Shown here: piece after piece, positions 1-9,052 of the stretch | How the letters are laid out: the number at the start of each line of letters is the position of its first letter | Numbering within the stretch: the stretch's first letter is position 1 | Assembly: GCA_018367495.1 (NCBI GenBank) | Contig: JAGZGB010000005.1 | Coordinates: forward strand, 1 to 44,070 | Reading direction: 5' to 3' | Length of the DNA stretch: 44,070 nucleotides | DNA from: Veillonella sp. | Lineage (GTDB): Bacteria > Bacillota_C > Negativicutes > Veillonellales > Veillonellaceae | The notes under the pieces: generated by a model | What the model was told of the DNA's origin: nothing | Seen by the model: the letters and a program-made list of their open reading frames with translations, nothing else | Databases searched by the model: none | Made by a program: the position numbers and the translations under genes

Positions 1-3
1 CAT
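1..3 (-). CDS. Start codon of a gene running off the left edge
   Basis: The first three bases are a minus-strand ATG preceded by AGGAGG (minus strand of 10-15) at a 6-base spacing. A new gene therefore starts here and continues outside the window. Its ribosome binding site overlaps the stop codon of the DUF3793 gene, so the two are probably translationally coupled. DUF3793 genes often sit beside a flavodoxin gene, so flavodoxin is a reasonable guess, but no protein sequence is visible. Confidence 0.6.
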
Positions 4-13
4 CTTGTACCTC

Positions 14-580
14 CTAGGCCGTTCTTGCGACCAATGAACTAAATGTTTTTCCCAACATCAATTGAGTTTGACAAAATTCACGACATGCTTTGTAACATAA
101 GAAAGAGCGTTTTGCATCTACCACATCATGGTAAACTTTCCACTCTCCACACATACGATATCCACTACCACGACGAGAAATAAAATATTTCACATCATTT
201 AATGGATAACCTAGAAATACGCCGATTTCATGTGGAAAATCAATACTCGCCTCCATACGATATCTAAGATGCTCTAGCATCTCCATAATGCTCATGCGAT
301 CATGATAACCGTAGGCTTTCAAAAATGTCATTACTGCAGGTTGCCGTACATAGTCTCGTAATTGTTTCTCACGGAATACCAATAATAGTCTACGCGCTTT
401 ACAGCGACATAATTCAAAGAAGAACAATCCTTTTTCATTGAACTCTTTATTATATTCTGTCAATACAAATTGGATTTGTTCATTCATGTCCCGTGGAATA
501 GAAACCAAGTTCGAAAGCTTGATACCTCGAATTGCCGGTGCACAATGATATCCAATGATATGGTCAATTGAATTCATCAT
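14..580 (-). CDS. DUF3793 family protein
   Basis: This 188-residue protein matches the DUF3793 family: an N-terminal YHCAPAIRGIK segment, a central cysteine-containing stretch (ELCRCKARRLLLVFR), and a C-terminal FLGYPLNDVKYFI...YRMCGEWKVY block. The family has no established biochemical function; it is common in anaerobic Firmicutes beside flavodoxin-like genes. An upstream GTG at 601 is in frame, but the ATG at 578-580 has an AGGCAGG ribosome binding site just ahead and is preferred. The next gene's ribosome binding site overlaps this gene's stop. The promoter at 644-672 and a Fur-like box suggest iron control. The family call is confident; function is unknown. Confidence 0.85.
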   Translation of the reverse strand: MMNSIDHIIGYHCAPAIRGIKLSNLVSIPRDMNEQIQFVLTEYNKEFNEKGLFFFELCRCKARRLLLVFREKQLRDYVRQPAVMTFLKAYGYHDRMSIMEMLEHLRYRMEASIDFPHEIGVFLGYPLNDVKYFISRRGSGYRMCGEWKVYHDVVDAKRSFLCYKACREFCQTQLMLGKTFSSLVARTA

Positions 581-621
581 AATAGTACCTGCCTGTTGCA
601 CATCGTTAGAACTTTCTCTAA

Positions 622-636
622 TGAGAATAATTCCTA
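622..636. promoter_or_regulatory. Fur-like box
   Basis: TGAGAATAATTCCTA resembles the 7-1-7 Fur palindrome TGATAATNATTATCA in about 11 of 14 arm positions. It lies just downstream of the -10 of the DUF3793 promoter, where a bound repressor would block transcription. Iron control is inference. Confidence 0.4.
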
Positions 637-643
637 TATGCCA

Positions 644-672
644 ATAGTACTCTTGATGAGAAAAATTGTCAA
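644..672 (-). promoter_or_regulatory. Promoter of the DUF3793 operon
   Basis: On the minus strand a perfect -35 TTGACA (667-672) is followed after 17 bases by TACTAT (644-649). The -10 matches the consensus at four of six positions. Confidence 0.5.
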
Positions 673-702
673 GAATAATTGATATATATTTTCAATAATT
701 AT

Positions 703-1338
703 TTATTTTTTTACTGTTAGCAAAGTCTTAACTTTAGGGAATATTGCAGCATCGTTAGCTTCATCTATAGCTATAAAGCGTGCATTCGGACCAGTATACT
801 TATCATCAAAAAGGCTAATATGTAAAACTTCATTATAAGAACCATTATTAGATACGCTTTTATATTTTAATGTTCCTTCGTAAACATTACCTTGTTTAGA
901 TAATGGGGACACTACTGTAAATTTACCAAGAATTGGGCTATCTCCCTTGTTAATAGCAGATGCTAATGCGCCTAATGCAGATGGATCTGCATTGACATGC
1001 TTAGTTTCACTAATCTGACCAGCTAATTGTTTACCTAATACTACATCACCAAATACAGCATAGTTCATTTCATTTTCGTTTTTAAGGTTTAGTATATATA
1101 CATTAGCTGATGTAGCGCCTGCTTCAATAAATACAGATTTAATAGCTTTTTTTGCATCGCCTGCAAAAAGTGCTTTAGGATTATTTTGATACATTCTAAC
1201 GCCTTCAGGCAATTTTATACCTTGATATGCTACTGTTTGGCTTTTATTCAAAACGGACTTAATGTTTGCTGCAGAACCTATCACTGGAACAGATACTAAT
1301 ACAGCAGCTGCAGTAGCAAGTAATACTATTTTTTTCAT
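703..1338 (-). CDS. Secreted protein of unknown function
   Basis: This 211-residue protein starts with a classic Sec signal peptide: MKK, a hydrophobic core to about residue 20, and a small-residue cleavage region around GSAA (residues 21-24). The mature part has no recognised domain, no transmembrane segment and no cysteine. It is rich in small polar residues and beta-prone stretches (for example residues 78-88 and 145-180), as expected of a periplasmic or cell-envelope protein. Its start has a GAGGAG ribosome binding site. It follows glnS on the same strand but is separated from it by a hairpin at 1402-1433, so it probably has its own promoter. No function can be assigned. Confidence 0.8.
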   Translation of the reverse strand: MKKIVLLATAAAVLVSVPVIGSAANIKSVLNKSQTVAYQGIKLPEGVRMYQNNPKALFAGDAKKAIKSVFIEAGATSANVYILNLKNENEMNYAVFGDVVLGKQLAGQISETKHVNADPSALGALASAINKGDSPILGKFTVVSPLSKQGNVYEGTLKYKSVSNNGSYNEVLHISLFDDKYTGPNARFIAIDEANDAAIFPKVKTLLTVKK

Positions 1339-1401
1339 ATGTCTCCTCTAATAAAATGTTAATGTCACAAACTCTCAACATTTATAGTAACAACACAGTA
1401 G

Positions 1402-1433
1402 TAAAGAACCGCCCTTAGTGGAGCGGTTCTTTA
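1402..1433 (-). terminator. Terminator after glnS
   Basis: Inverted repeat with 11-bp arms (1402-1412 and 1423-1433; arm AAAGAACCGC) and a 10-base loop, 34 bases past the glnS stop. The U-run is mostly inside the stem, so it is of moderate strength. Confidence 0.65.
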
Positions 1434-1466
1434 TCATTATCTTAGCAATGTATATGACGGACTAAA

Positions 1467-3155
1467 TTATTTCTTTTGTGCCTTAGCCCAACTATCGCGC
1501 AAACCAACAATACGATTCATTACGATATGATCTGGTTTGCTATCCTTATCAGTTACAAAATAACCTTGGCGCAAAAATTGGAAATGATCACCTGGTACAG
1601 TTGTACCAAGACATGCTTCCCCCTTACTCTTGAATACTTGTAAGGAGTCATGGTTGAAGTCTCCTAAGAAGTCTTTACCATCGGAGTCTTCTTTTAACAA
1701 GTAATCATATAAGCGAGATTCAATATCTACTGCAGTAGATGCTTCAACCCAGTGCAATGTACCTTTTACCTTACGAGTGCAACCGCTGCCGCTCTTAGTT
1801 TCTGGATCATATGTACAGTGTATTTCTGTAATATTGCCATTTTCATCTTTGATAACATCAGCACATGTAATGAAGTATGCACCTTTTAAGCGTACTTCTT
1901 TACCTGGTGCCAAGCGGAAAAATTTCTTAACGGGCTCTTCCATAAAGTCATTTCGTTCAATGTAGATTTCACGACCGAATACAACTTCACGGTTACCCAA
2001 CTCTTCATTTTCTGGATTATTTTCAACCATGCAAAGTTCAGTTTGACCTTCTGGATAGTTCGTAATAACAACTTTCACAGGATCAATAACTACCATAGGG
2101 CGTGTAGCTTTGAGTTTTAAATCTTCACGGATACAGAACTCAAGCAAAGCAATATCAACAACGCTATCGGCTTTAGCGACGCCAATGCGATCGCAGAAAT
2201 CACGAATTGCTTCTGGCGTGTAACCACGACGACGCAAACCAGAAATAGTAGGCATACGAGGATCATCCCAGCCAGCTACGAGACCAGCTTCCACAAGTGC
2301 ACGTAATTTACGTTTGGACATAACCATTTTAGTTACATTTAAACGAGCAAACTCAATTTGTTGAGGAATTTCAGTATCATCCCAATCCTCAAGTACCCAA
2401 TCATACAATGGCCGATGAACTTCAAACTCTAAAGTACAGATAGAGTGTGTAACACGTTCGATAGCATCTTCAATAGGATGAGCAAAGTCATACATAGGGT
2501 AAATCTTCCACTCATTGCCTGTGTTATGATGTTCTGCATTTACAATACGATAAATAACAGGGTCACGCATAACGATATTAGGATGGGCCATGTCGATTTT
2601 TGCACGCAATACCTTTTCACCATCAGCGTATTTACCATCTTTCATTTCTTCGAAGAGTTTCAAGTTTTCTTCTACGCTACGATTGCGGTATGGGCTATTA
2701 ACACCAGGTGTAGAGAAATCGCCACGAGTTTGTTTAATTTCATCAGCCGTTTGATCATCTACATACGCTTTGCCAAGAGTGATTAATTTCTTAGCATATT
2801 CGTACATTTGACCAAAATAGTCAGATGCATAACGTGGTTCATCAACCCAATCAAAGCCGAGCCATTTTACATCTTCCATGATGGAGTTTACGTATTCAAC
2901 ATCTTCTTTTGCAGGATTCGTATCATCAAAACGAAGATTTGTTAAGCCATTGTACTGTTTGCCAATACCAAAGTTAAGACAAATAGATTTAGCATGACCA
3001 ATATGTAAGTAACCATTTGGTTCTGGTGGGAAGCGAGTTAACACACGACCACCGTATTTGCCAGTTTCGTTATCTTTGTTGATGATAGCTTCGATAAAGT
3101 TAACAGATACAACTTCTTCAGGAGCTACAGTTTTTTCAATATCTTTATGTTCCAA
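1467..3155 (-). CDS. glnS: Glutamine--tRNA ligase
   Basis: Class I aminoacyl-tRNA synthetase that charges tRNA-Gln with glutamine in the cytoplasm. Class I signatures are present: HIGH at about residues 51-54 (within [14 protein letters not shown]) and VMSKR at about 278-282. The C-terminal half is the usual anticodon-binding beta-barrel. The length of 562 is normal. An in-frame ATG exists at 3168-3170, but it overlaps the only good ribosome binding site (GGAGG), which is 8 bases before the TTG at 3153-3155; TTG is therefore the preferred start, adding five residues if wrong. Many Firmicutes lack GlnRS and make Gln-tRNA through GatCAB, so a direct enzyme is notable. Identification is secure; only the start is uncertain. 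Confidence 0.95.
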   Translation of the reverse strand: MEHKDIEKTVAPEEVVSVNFIEAIINKDNETGKYGGRVLTRFPPEPNGYLHIGHAKSICLNFGIGKQYNGLTNLRFDDTNPAKEDVEYVNSIMEDVKWLGFDWVDEPRYASDYFGQMYEYAKKLITLGKAYVDDQTADEIKQTRGDFSTPGVNSPYRNRSVEENLKLFEEMKDGKYADGEKVLRAKIDMAHPNIVMRDPVIYRIVNAEHHNTGNEWKIYPMYDFAHPIEDAIERVTHSICTLEFEVHRPLYDWVLEDWDDTEIPQQIEFARLNVTKMVMSKRKLRALVEAGLVAGWDDPRMPTISGLRRRGYTPEAIRDFCDRIGVAKADSVVDIALLEFCIREDLKLKATRPMVVIDPVKVVITNYPEGQTELCMVENNPENEELGNREVVFGREIYIERNDFMEEPVKKFFRLAPGKEVRLKGAYFITCADVIKDENGNITEIHCTYDPETKSGSGCTRKVKGTLHWVEASTAVDIESRLYDYLLKEDSDGKDFLGDFNHDSLQVFKSKGEACLGTTVPGDHFQFLRQGYFVTDKDSKPDHIVMNRIVGLRDSWAKAQKK

Positions 3156-3237
3156 CGTTCTAACCTCCATAGGATAAATATTCTTTTATTTTACCATATT
3201 TTGCATAATACCGCATATCTTTTGAGGTCTTGTGATA

Positions 3238-4287
3238 TTAGTCGAAATTAGATAAATCAACGCCAGCCTTTTTAAGCTCCTCAATGGCAGATTCTAGATC
3301 CATTTGTGTTTTTTTATAGTTAACTTCTTCATTCACACAAGTTTTTAATGGTTTTTCGTGGACACCAGCGATAATATTATCAGCTGTCAAAATAGACATA
3401 TCATAACGCGTGCGATCAGTATAAGAACCAATATGTGGTACAACGAGACAATTTTCAACATCTAATAAAGGATGATCTGCCGGTAATGGTTCTGGGTCTG
3501 TCACATCAAGCGCAGCATAATCAATTTCGCCTGTTTTTAAAGCGTTAATCAAAGCATCTGTATCAACGATAGGACCACGACCTACATTTACAAATAATGC
3601 AGTGTTTTTCATTTTCTTAAAGAATTCTTCATTACACATGTGATAGGTTTCATCTGTTAATGGAGCCATTACACAAACTACATCACTAGTAGACAAGAGA
3701 TCATCTAGCTCCATATACGTAGTTTTATGAATCTTATCATCTATACGTTGATTACGATTATGATATACAACGGTCATACCAAAGGCACGAGCACGACGAG
3801 AAATGGATACACCGATAGCACCCATACCAATAATACCAAGGGTACGACGACTCAAATCAAACCCTTTAATATTAGAGGGTCTTTGTGCCCAACGTCCTTC
3901 TTTTACAAAATTAGCATTTTCCAAAATACGACGACTTGCAGTTGCAATCAAGGTAAAAGCAAGCTCTGCTACAGTCTCATTAAGAACGCCTGGCGTATTG
4001 CCATAAGGAATACCTGCAGCTGTTAATTCATCAATATTTACATTGTCATAACCAACAGCAGCCTGAGCAATGACCTTTAATTTAGGTGAATTTTTTACTA
4101 AATCACCGTCTACATCTAAAGGTCTTACACACCACAACCCATCCGCATCAACGAGCCATTCCTTTAATATTTCACGGGGCATAACAGTCTTTTCAGTCCA
4201 TTGACGCACTTCTACATACTCTTTTAAATAGGCAATAGCATCTTTACGAACTAAACCATTTACAACAACAAGAGGCTTTTTTTCCAT
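3238..4287 (-). CDS. D-isomer-specific 2-hydroxyacid dehydrogenase
   Basis: This NAD(P)-dependent enzyme interconverts a 2-keto acid and a D-2-hydroxy acid. The Rossmann glycine motif GMGAIG is at residues 154-159, and the family catalytic triad is visible as Arg237 (NVGRGP), Glu266 (DPEPLP) and His285 (PHIGSYT). The substrate cannot be told from sequence; the family includes glyoxylate/hydroxypyruvate reductases, D-lactate and phosphoglycerate dehydrogenases. No C-terminal ACT domain is present, which argues against a classic SerA. A charged tail of about 25 residues follows the usual core. GGAAGG precedes the ATG. It follows mscL on the same strand, after a strong terminator, so it is likely transcribed separately. 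Confidence 0.85.
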   Translation of the reverse strand: MEKKPLVVVNGLVRKDAIAYLKEYVEVRQWTEKTVMPREILKEWLVDADGLWCVRPLDVDGDLVKNSPKLKVIAQAAVGYDNVNIDELTAAGIPYGNTPGVLNETVAELAFTLIATASRRILENANFVKEGRWAQRPSNIKGFDLSRRTLGIIGMGAIGVSISRRARAFGMTVVYHNRNQRIDDKIHKTTYMELDDLLSTSDVVCVMAPLTDETYHMCNEEFFKKMKNTALFVNVGRGPIVDTDALINALKTGEIDYAALDVTDPEPLPADHPLLDVENCLVVPHIGSYTDRTRYDMSILTADNIIAGVHEKPLKTCVNEEVNYKKTQMDLESAIEELKKAGVDLSNFD

Positions 4288-4405
4288 ATTTATGATCCTT
4301 CCAACAAAATTTCATTTAATATATTTAATAATTCTAATATTTTGTATCGAAATAAATTTATTATATTATAAGTATATTTTATACTAGAAAGCTATGCTAT
4401 ACAAC

Positions 4406-4439
4406 AAAAAGGAGTAAGGCTTAAACCTTACTCCTTTTT
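4406..4439 (-). terminator. Terminator after mscL
   Basis: Perfect 14-bp arms (4406-4419 and 4426-4439; AAAAAGGAGTAAGG) with a 6-base loop and T-runs on both sides. It lies 28 bases past the mscL stop. Confidence 0.9.
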
Positions 4440-4466
4440 TAGCTTTTTAATTTGATTTAATTTAAA

Positions 4467-4934
4467 TTATTTCAAATCTGCTGTACAGTTAGGGCATTTA
4501 ACTGCATCAATGTGAATTTCTGTTTTGCAGAATTGACATTCTTTTGTTGTAGGTGCTTCAGCAGCTTCTTCTTCTTTCGCGCTTTTCATCAACTTAGCTA
4601 ATGCGCGAACCATCAAGAACACAACAAACGCCAAGATTAAGAATTGAATCAAATCAGTAATGAATGTACCGTATGGCAATACAGAACCAACTGCACGAGC
4701 TGCATTAATATCAGCACCAGCCAAAAATGCATCTTTAGATGCAGCATTTAATGGTAAGTACAAATTGCTGAAATCAATTCCACCTGTGAACAAACTGATA
4801 ATAGGCATGAACAAGTTGCTTACAACAGAGTTAACCAATGCAGTAAAAGCAGCACCAATAATCATACCAATAGCTAGGTCCATCATGTTACCTTTGAATG
4901 CAAAAGCTTTAAAATCGTTCAAAAATTCTTTCAT
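4467..4934 (-). CDS. mscL: Large-conductance mechanosensitive channel with zinc-ribbon tail
   Basis: MscL forms a membrane pore that opens under high tension and releases solutes after hypo-osmotic shock. The N-terminal amphipathic helix and first membrane segment (about 15-45, with the AIGMIIGAAF glycine pattern) and the second membrane segment (about 90-112) are clear. After the usual charged cytoplasmic helix, the protein ends in a CxxC...CxxC module (Cys133, 136, 147, 150) that reads as a small zinc ribbon, making it 155 residues rather than the more common 130-140. A ribosome binding site TAGGAG precedes the ATG, and a consensus promoter lies at 4987-5015. It is probably monocistronic. 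Confidence 0.95.
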   Translation of the reverse strand: MKEFLNDFKAFAFKGNMMDLAIGMIIGAAFTALVNSVVSNLFMPIISLFTGGIDFSNLYLPLNAASKDAFLAGADINAARAVGSVLPYGTFITDLIQFLILAFVVFLMVRALAKLMKSAKEEEAAEAPTTKECQFCKTEIHIDAVKCPNCTADLK

Positions 4935-5250
4935 TTCTCACTACTCCTAGATACACTTAATTGAGAATGCGTTAATAACTGTACTAATCATAAAGGAAAG
5001 ATGAAGAGATGTCAACAATTTTCGATGTAGTTTTTCGAATTTATTTAATATAGTTTTTCATAGCCCTATCTATTATTGTAATAAATCAATATTAATGCGT
5101 ATTTTTCGTACCATAAAACATTCCATTAAACTCACAGTACTTTTAACATACATAATAAAACATCATATTCTTTACATCATGTTTTATTAATTAAAGTTAA
5201 CAATAAATAAACCGCTTTTAGCCTAAACACAAAGATAGTACATTCGATAG
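4935..5250. other. Intergenic region between the EamA gene and mscL
   Basis: The part near 4935 holds the mscL leader and promoter. The remainder, 5016-5250, is very AT-rich and shows no credible ORF. An inverted repeat (AATAAAACAT at 5154-5163 with ATGTTTTATT at 5179-5188) could be a weak terminator for the EamA gene. Nothing else is recognisable. Confidence 0.5.
4987..5015 (-). promoter_or_regulatory. mscL promoter
   Basis: Minus-strand TTGACA (5010-5015), 17-base spacer, TATGAT (4987-4992): a near-consensus housekeeping promoter about 50 bases before the mscL start. Confidence 0.75.
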
Positions 5251-6138
5251 TTATTTAATTTTATCCTCTATGACCTTCCCTTCTCGTAATGGTCCACTTT
5301 GTTCTTTGAGGCGAGCCAACATAACAGAAGAGACGAACATCGCCACACCAGCGCCTATAGTTTCAATAGATAAGCTTTCACCAAAGAATAAAAAACCGTA
5401 GAAGGAACTGATGAATACACCCACATATTGCAAGAATTGTGCCACTACAGCGTTAGTTGTAACAAAGGCACCAGTCAAAAAGAACTGAGCTACTACACTA
5501 ATACCACCAATAGCAAAGATGATAAGCCAATCTGTGCCTTGAGGCATAACGAGTTTATCAGTTGTAACGATCCCTGCAATCATACCTGTAATCATAAAAT
5601 ACGCCATGATTTCGAAATTACTATGCTTACCGCGCTTAGATATAAGGCGAATCGTTGTATATGCAGCCGCAGATAAAGCAGCCCCTAAAATAGCTACTAA
5701 GGCAAACCAAGTGAAACCAGTAAAGCTAAATGGATTTACCATAACCATGACAGCTACAAAGATCAAAAGAAGCCACTTTCCAGCCCCTTTGGGTACCCGT
5801 TCTTTAAGAAATAAAGCACTAAAAATCAGAACGAATATCCCTGACGTTTGGAATAAAATTGTTGCATCAGATAACTTTAAATGTACTAATGCTATAAAGT
5901 TACACACCATACCAAAGCCACCATATAAGCCACGCATAATAAGATGGCCTCTATCCTCTTTGGAGAATCGAATACCTTGGATATACATGGCGATGAGAAC
6001 CGCTATAGTACCAAATAAACCACGGAAAAAAGCAATTTCTCCAGACGGAATGTTGGAGCCTAGCATCTTTACAAACAAATTCATCGTACTCAATAAGAGT
6101 GCTGACAACAGTGCATACATAAGGCCTTTCTTAACCAT
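5251..6138 (-). CDS. EamA/DMT family membrane transporter
   Basis: A 295-residue integral inner-membrane protein of the drug/metabolite transporter superfamily. About ten hydrophobic helices can be counted, arranged as two repeats of five (roughly residues 5-140 and 148-280), which is the EamA duplication. Typical signatures are the FFRGLFGTIAVL segment near residue 38 and the second-repeat FLQYVGVFISSFYGFLFFGE near 235-255. Family members export amino acids, metabolites or drugs; the substrate here cannot be read from sequence. It has an AAGGAGG ribosome binding site and no close operon partner, with thrC upstream on the same strand behind a terminator. Confidence 0.85.
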   Translation of the reverse strand: MVKKGLMYALLSALLLSTMNLFVKMLGSNIPSGEIAFFRGLFGTIAVLIAMYIQGIRFSKEDRGHLIMRGLYGGFGMVCNFIALVHLKLSDATILFQTSGIFVLIFSALFLKERVPKGAGKWLLLIFVAVMVMVNPFSFTGFTWFALVAILGAALSAAAYTTIRLISKRGKHSNFEIMAYFMITGMIAGIVTTDKLVMPQGTDWLIIFAIGGISVVAQFFLTGAFVTTNAVVAQFLQYVGVFISSFYGFLFFGESLSIETIGAGVAMFVSSVMLARLKEQSGPLREGKVIEDKIK

Positions 6139-6246
6139 ACTACCTCCTTATACATTTCTACTATAGTATAACTAAATAGTTACTGTTCCTTTATTATCTA
6201 GTTATTTAATCTGATATACAGGAAATACAGAATAAAAAACAAATAT

Positions 6247-6274
6247 ATGCCGCCCTTCTACTGAAAGGCGGCAT
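6247..6274 (-). terminator. Terminator after thrC
   Basis: ATGCCGCC (6247-6254) pairs with GGCGGCAT (6267-6274), with an inner TTC/GAA extension, followed on the minus strand by a T-rich run. It lies 5 bases past the thrC stop. Confidence 0.85.
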
Positions 6275-6278
6275 TCTA

Positions 6279-7778
6279 TTATTTAGAGAATGTATCTACA
6301 AAATCCAATATTTCTTGTTTCATATTTTCTTTATCAATTGCTTTGGTGAAACGCAAAGGTTTAGATTTCAATGCTTCCAATTGTTTAGGGAACGCTACAC
6401 CTGTTACAGCAGAGATATTATCTAAACTTTCATAAGGAGTCTCTCCAACCTTGATATCTAATGCCTCACAAATAGCTGTAGGGAATTTAAATGGATGTGC
6501 TGTAGATGCGATAATTGTATGACGAGCACCATCTTCAGGATGTTTTTCCAATTCTTTCATATAAGCACCCATAGCTACCGCCGTATGAGGATCCATTACA
6601 TAACCATAAGAATTGTATACTTGTTCAATAATAGCTTTTGTCTCTTCGTCATCAACATAAGCACCTGCGAAATTAGCTTTAACGCGGCTGAACTCTTCTT
6701 CGTTTACAGTCAATTTACCAGTGGATTTAAGATCTTTCATCCAACCAGCTGTACGTTCACTATCTTCACCAGAGATATAGTATAAGAAACGTTCAAAGTT
6801 GGAAGATTCAAGAATATCCATGGACGGAGAAATCGTTGTATAGAACGGACGGTTCATATCGTATGTACCAGTTTCAAAGAAATCAGTAAGCACGTTGTTT
6901 TGGTTAGATGCACAAATCAATTTACCAATAGGAATACCCATTTTTTTAGCGTAATAAGCAGCCAAGATATTACCAAAGTTACCAGTCGGCACTACTACGT
7001 TAAATGCTTCATCTTCATGAATAGCACCTTGTGCAACAAGTTCTGCATAAGCATTCACATAGTAAACCACTTGAGGTGCTAGACGACCGATGTTAATAGA
7101 GTTCGCACTAGAGAACATAACACCTTTTGCAGCAACCTCTTCTGCTGTAGCCTTATCAACGAATAAGCGTTTCAAGAATTGTTGAGCATCGTCAAAGTTA
7201 CCATGAATAGCTGTTACATTAACGTTCTCCCCTTCTTGCTTTTGCATTTGTTCTGCTTGCATAGGACTTACGCCATCTGTTGGGTAGAATACTTGAATAT
7301 GCGTACCAGGTACATCTTTAAAGCCCTCAAGGGCTGCTTTGCCAGTATCACCAGATGTAGCCGTTAAGATAAGAACCTCTTTTTTCTCACCTTCTGCTTC
7401 TTTAGCAGCTACTAAAAGGTATGGGAATAAAGATAACGCCATATCTTTGAAAGCTTGTGTACGGCCGTGGAATAATTCCAATACAGAAACCTTTTCTAAT
7501 AAGGAATGTAATGGTGCAATATCACGAGTGCTGAAATTAGAATCAGAGTATGCAGAATTAATCATTTCATTTAAATGAGCTTCAGAGAAGCATGGAAATA
7601 ACTTTGCTAATACAATAGCTGCTACCTCTTGATAGTTTTTATCTTTTACATCATTGTAAGTTAAGCAGTTTGTAGGGAATAAAGATGGTACATATAGACC
7701 ACCATCCTCTGCTAAGCCGTGCAACAATGCATATGTTTCATTTACCGCAACGGTACCGCGGGTGCTAGTATAATTCAT
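6279..7778 (-). CDS. thrC: Threonine synthase
   Basis: PLP enzyme that converts O-phosphohomoserine to L-threonine, the last step of threonine synthesis. The N-terminal YTSTRG...LAEDGGLYVP segment is typical of the bacterial/fungal-type enzyme of about 500 residues. The PLP lysine is in FHGRTQAFKDMA (about Lys111 from the chosen start), and the phosphate-binding ATSGDTGKAAL and PTGNFGNILAA loops are present. An ATG four codons upstream is in frame, but GAGGT sits just before the ATG at 7776-7778, so that start is preferred. An extended -10 promoter lies at 7828-7836 and a terminator follows directly, so the gene is probably monocistronic. Confidence 0.95.
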   Translation of the reverse strand: MNYTSTRGTVAVNETYALLHGLAEDGGLYVPSLFPTNCLTYNDVKDKNYQEVAAIVLAKLFPCFSEAHLNEMINSAYSDSNFSTRDIAPLHSLLEKVSVLELFHGRTQAFKDMALSLFPYLLVAAKEAEGEKKEVLILTATSGDTGKAALEGFKDVPGTHIQVFYPTDGVSPMQAEQMQKQEGENVNVTAIHGNFDDAQQFLKRLFVDKATAEEVAAKGVMFSSANSINIGRLAPQVVYYVNAYAELVAQGAIHEDEAFNVVVPTGNFGNILAAYYAKKMGIPIGKLICASNQNNVLTDFFETGTYDMNRPFYTTISPSMDILESSNFERFLYYISGEDSERTAGWMKDLKSTGKLTVNEEEFSRVKANFAGAYVDDEETKAIIEQVYNSYGYVMDPHTAVAMGAYMKELEKHPEDGARHTIIASTAHPFKFPTAICEALDIKVGETPYESLDNISAVTGVAFPKQLEALKSKPLRFTKAIDKENMKQEILDFVDTFSK

Positions 7779-7827
7779 AGAATACCTCATTCATAACTAC
7801 AATGGATTTTACGAGTTTAATAGATTT

Positions 7828-7836
7828 ATTATAGCA
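7828..7836 (-). promoter_or_regulatory. Extended -10 promoter of thrC
   Basis: Minus-strand TGCTATAAT (extended -10) lies about 50 bases before the thrC start. There is no good -35, and the site abuts the terminator of the upstream peroxidase gene. Confidence 0.5.
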
Positions 7837-7837
7837 T

Positions 7838-7863
7838 AAAAGCGCCCCTAAAAGGAGCGCTTC
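7838..7863 (-). terminator. Terminator after the Dyp peroxidase gene
   Basis: AAAGCGCC...GGAGCGCTT hairpin followed on the minus strand by TTTTATG. It is about 100 bases past the peroxidase stop and immediately before the thrC -10 element. Confidence 0.75.
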
Positions 7864-7959
7864 TATAGAATTTATATAGTATTTTCACTCAAATTATATG
7901 CTGCTAACAAAACTGAGCATCACAAACCATATAAATCATGCATAAACTAGCTATGTGGA

Positions 7960-8901
7960 TTATAATTCGCCTTCAGCAATAGCATCCAATGTATCAAGGG
8001 ATGGAATGAAAAAGAGCATACCTGTAATAGGTTTGGAATAATCAAGCAATTTATCATTTTGAGTAAACATATTAGTAAGCATTGTTTTTGTTACATCCCA
8101 GTAACGAGCATAGCCAATAAAGTATGTACCACGTACACCTTGACCCGGTTGAGCAAACGGTACATTCATGCGCACGATTTTATGTTCTTTATCATCGCGA
8201 TTATCTTGAGCCACTACATTATGAGCTGCTGGATCTTTTTCATCATCTTCTAACTCAATATCGCTGAATTTACGACGGCCAATAAACTTTTCTTGCATTT
8301 CTGTAGGAAGCGCACGCCACGCATCAAGATCGTGTTCATATTTTTGAGCAAATGCATAAGAGCCATTAATGAAATCAGGATCTTCATCACCAATAACGCC
8401 CCACTCTACAGCTTCTTGACCAACAGGGTTTTCAGTACCATCTACGAAATCAATGATGGCGCGACCTTGTTCATAATGGAAGCCATGAGTTTCATCTACT
8501 ACAGATGTAATAGGACGTAAGAACTCCATAATTTGATCCACTACAGTATATGTAACGGACTCATCATTGGAACGTACATGTAAGAATAAATCAGCTGCTA
8601 CAGCTGGTACGTCTTGTTTATCACCTTTAATACCTTGAAAGTCTTCTAACTCTTTTGGTACAGGTGCATTAGGGAATAAATAATCCCATGCTTTACGGCT
8701 GAAACCAAAAGCAATGCCCAAACCTTCACCATTTGCACGAATACTTACAGAACGTTTTATGGCTTGAATGCGGTCCGCCATATCTTGAATTACTTCTAGC
8801 TCTGCATCACGATCTTTACGATTTAATAATAATGTTGTAAAGTTTACACTTTGTCCAGCATCTTTATACACATCTTGTGTTCTAGAAATGTCTACTGCCA
8901 T
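7960..8901 (-). CDS. Dyp-type haem peroxidase
   Basis: Member of the dye-decolourising peroxidase family, of the cytoplasmic YfeX-like branch, using haem and H2O2. The family GxxDG-type motif appears as DFVDG (151-155), with Asp154 the distal catalytic acid. His227 (AAHNVV) is the likely proximal haem ligand, and Arg244 (VRMNVPF) the distal arginine. The length of 313 is normal. There is no signal or Tat peptide, so it acts in the cytoplasm, plausibly in peroxide defence of this anaerobe. No encapsulin gene is nearby and no encapsulin-targeting tail is evident. The physiological substrate is unknown. TAGGAGG precedes the start. Confidence 0.9.
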   Translation of the reverse strand: MAVDISRTQDVYKDAGQSVNFTTLLLNRKDRDAELEVIQDMADRIQAIKRSVSIRANGEGLGIAFGFSRKAWDYLFPNAPVPKELEDFQGIKGDKQDVPAVAADLFLHVRSNDESVTYTVVDQIMEFLRPITSVVDETHGFHYEQGRAIIDFVDGTENPVGQEAVEWGVIGDEDPDFINGSYAFAQKYEHDLDAWRALPTEMQEKFIGRRKFSDIELEDDEKDPAAHNVVAQDNRDDKEHKIVRMNVPFAQPGQGVRGTYFIGYARYWDVTKTMLTNMFTQNDKLLDYSKPITGMLFFIPSLDTLDAIAEGEL

Positions 8902-9052
8902 TCGTTACCTCCTAATGAGAAAAACTATTATATAACAATCATAAGCTATTAAGCCCGTATTGTCTATAAGATATAAGACATGCCATACTCAATAAACTCA
9001 TCACAGCTATTAGAAAACTTTCAGAAAAGGTGACATTTAAAAGCTTAAAATA

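Noticed and set aside
5606..6166. A 186-codon plus-strand frame antisense to the EamA gene
   Set aside because: It lacks a ribosome binding site and a protein-like composition; the opposite strand encodes a clear membrane transporter.
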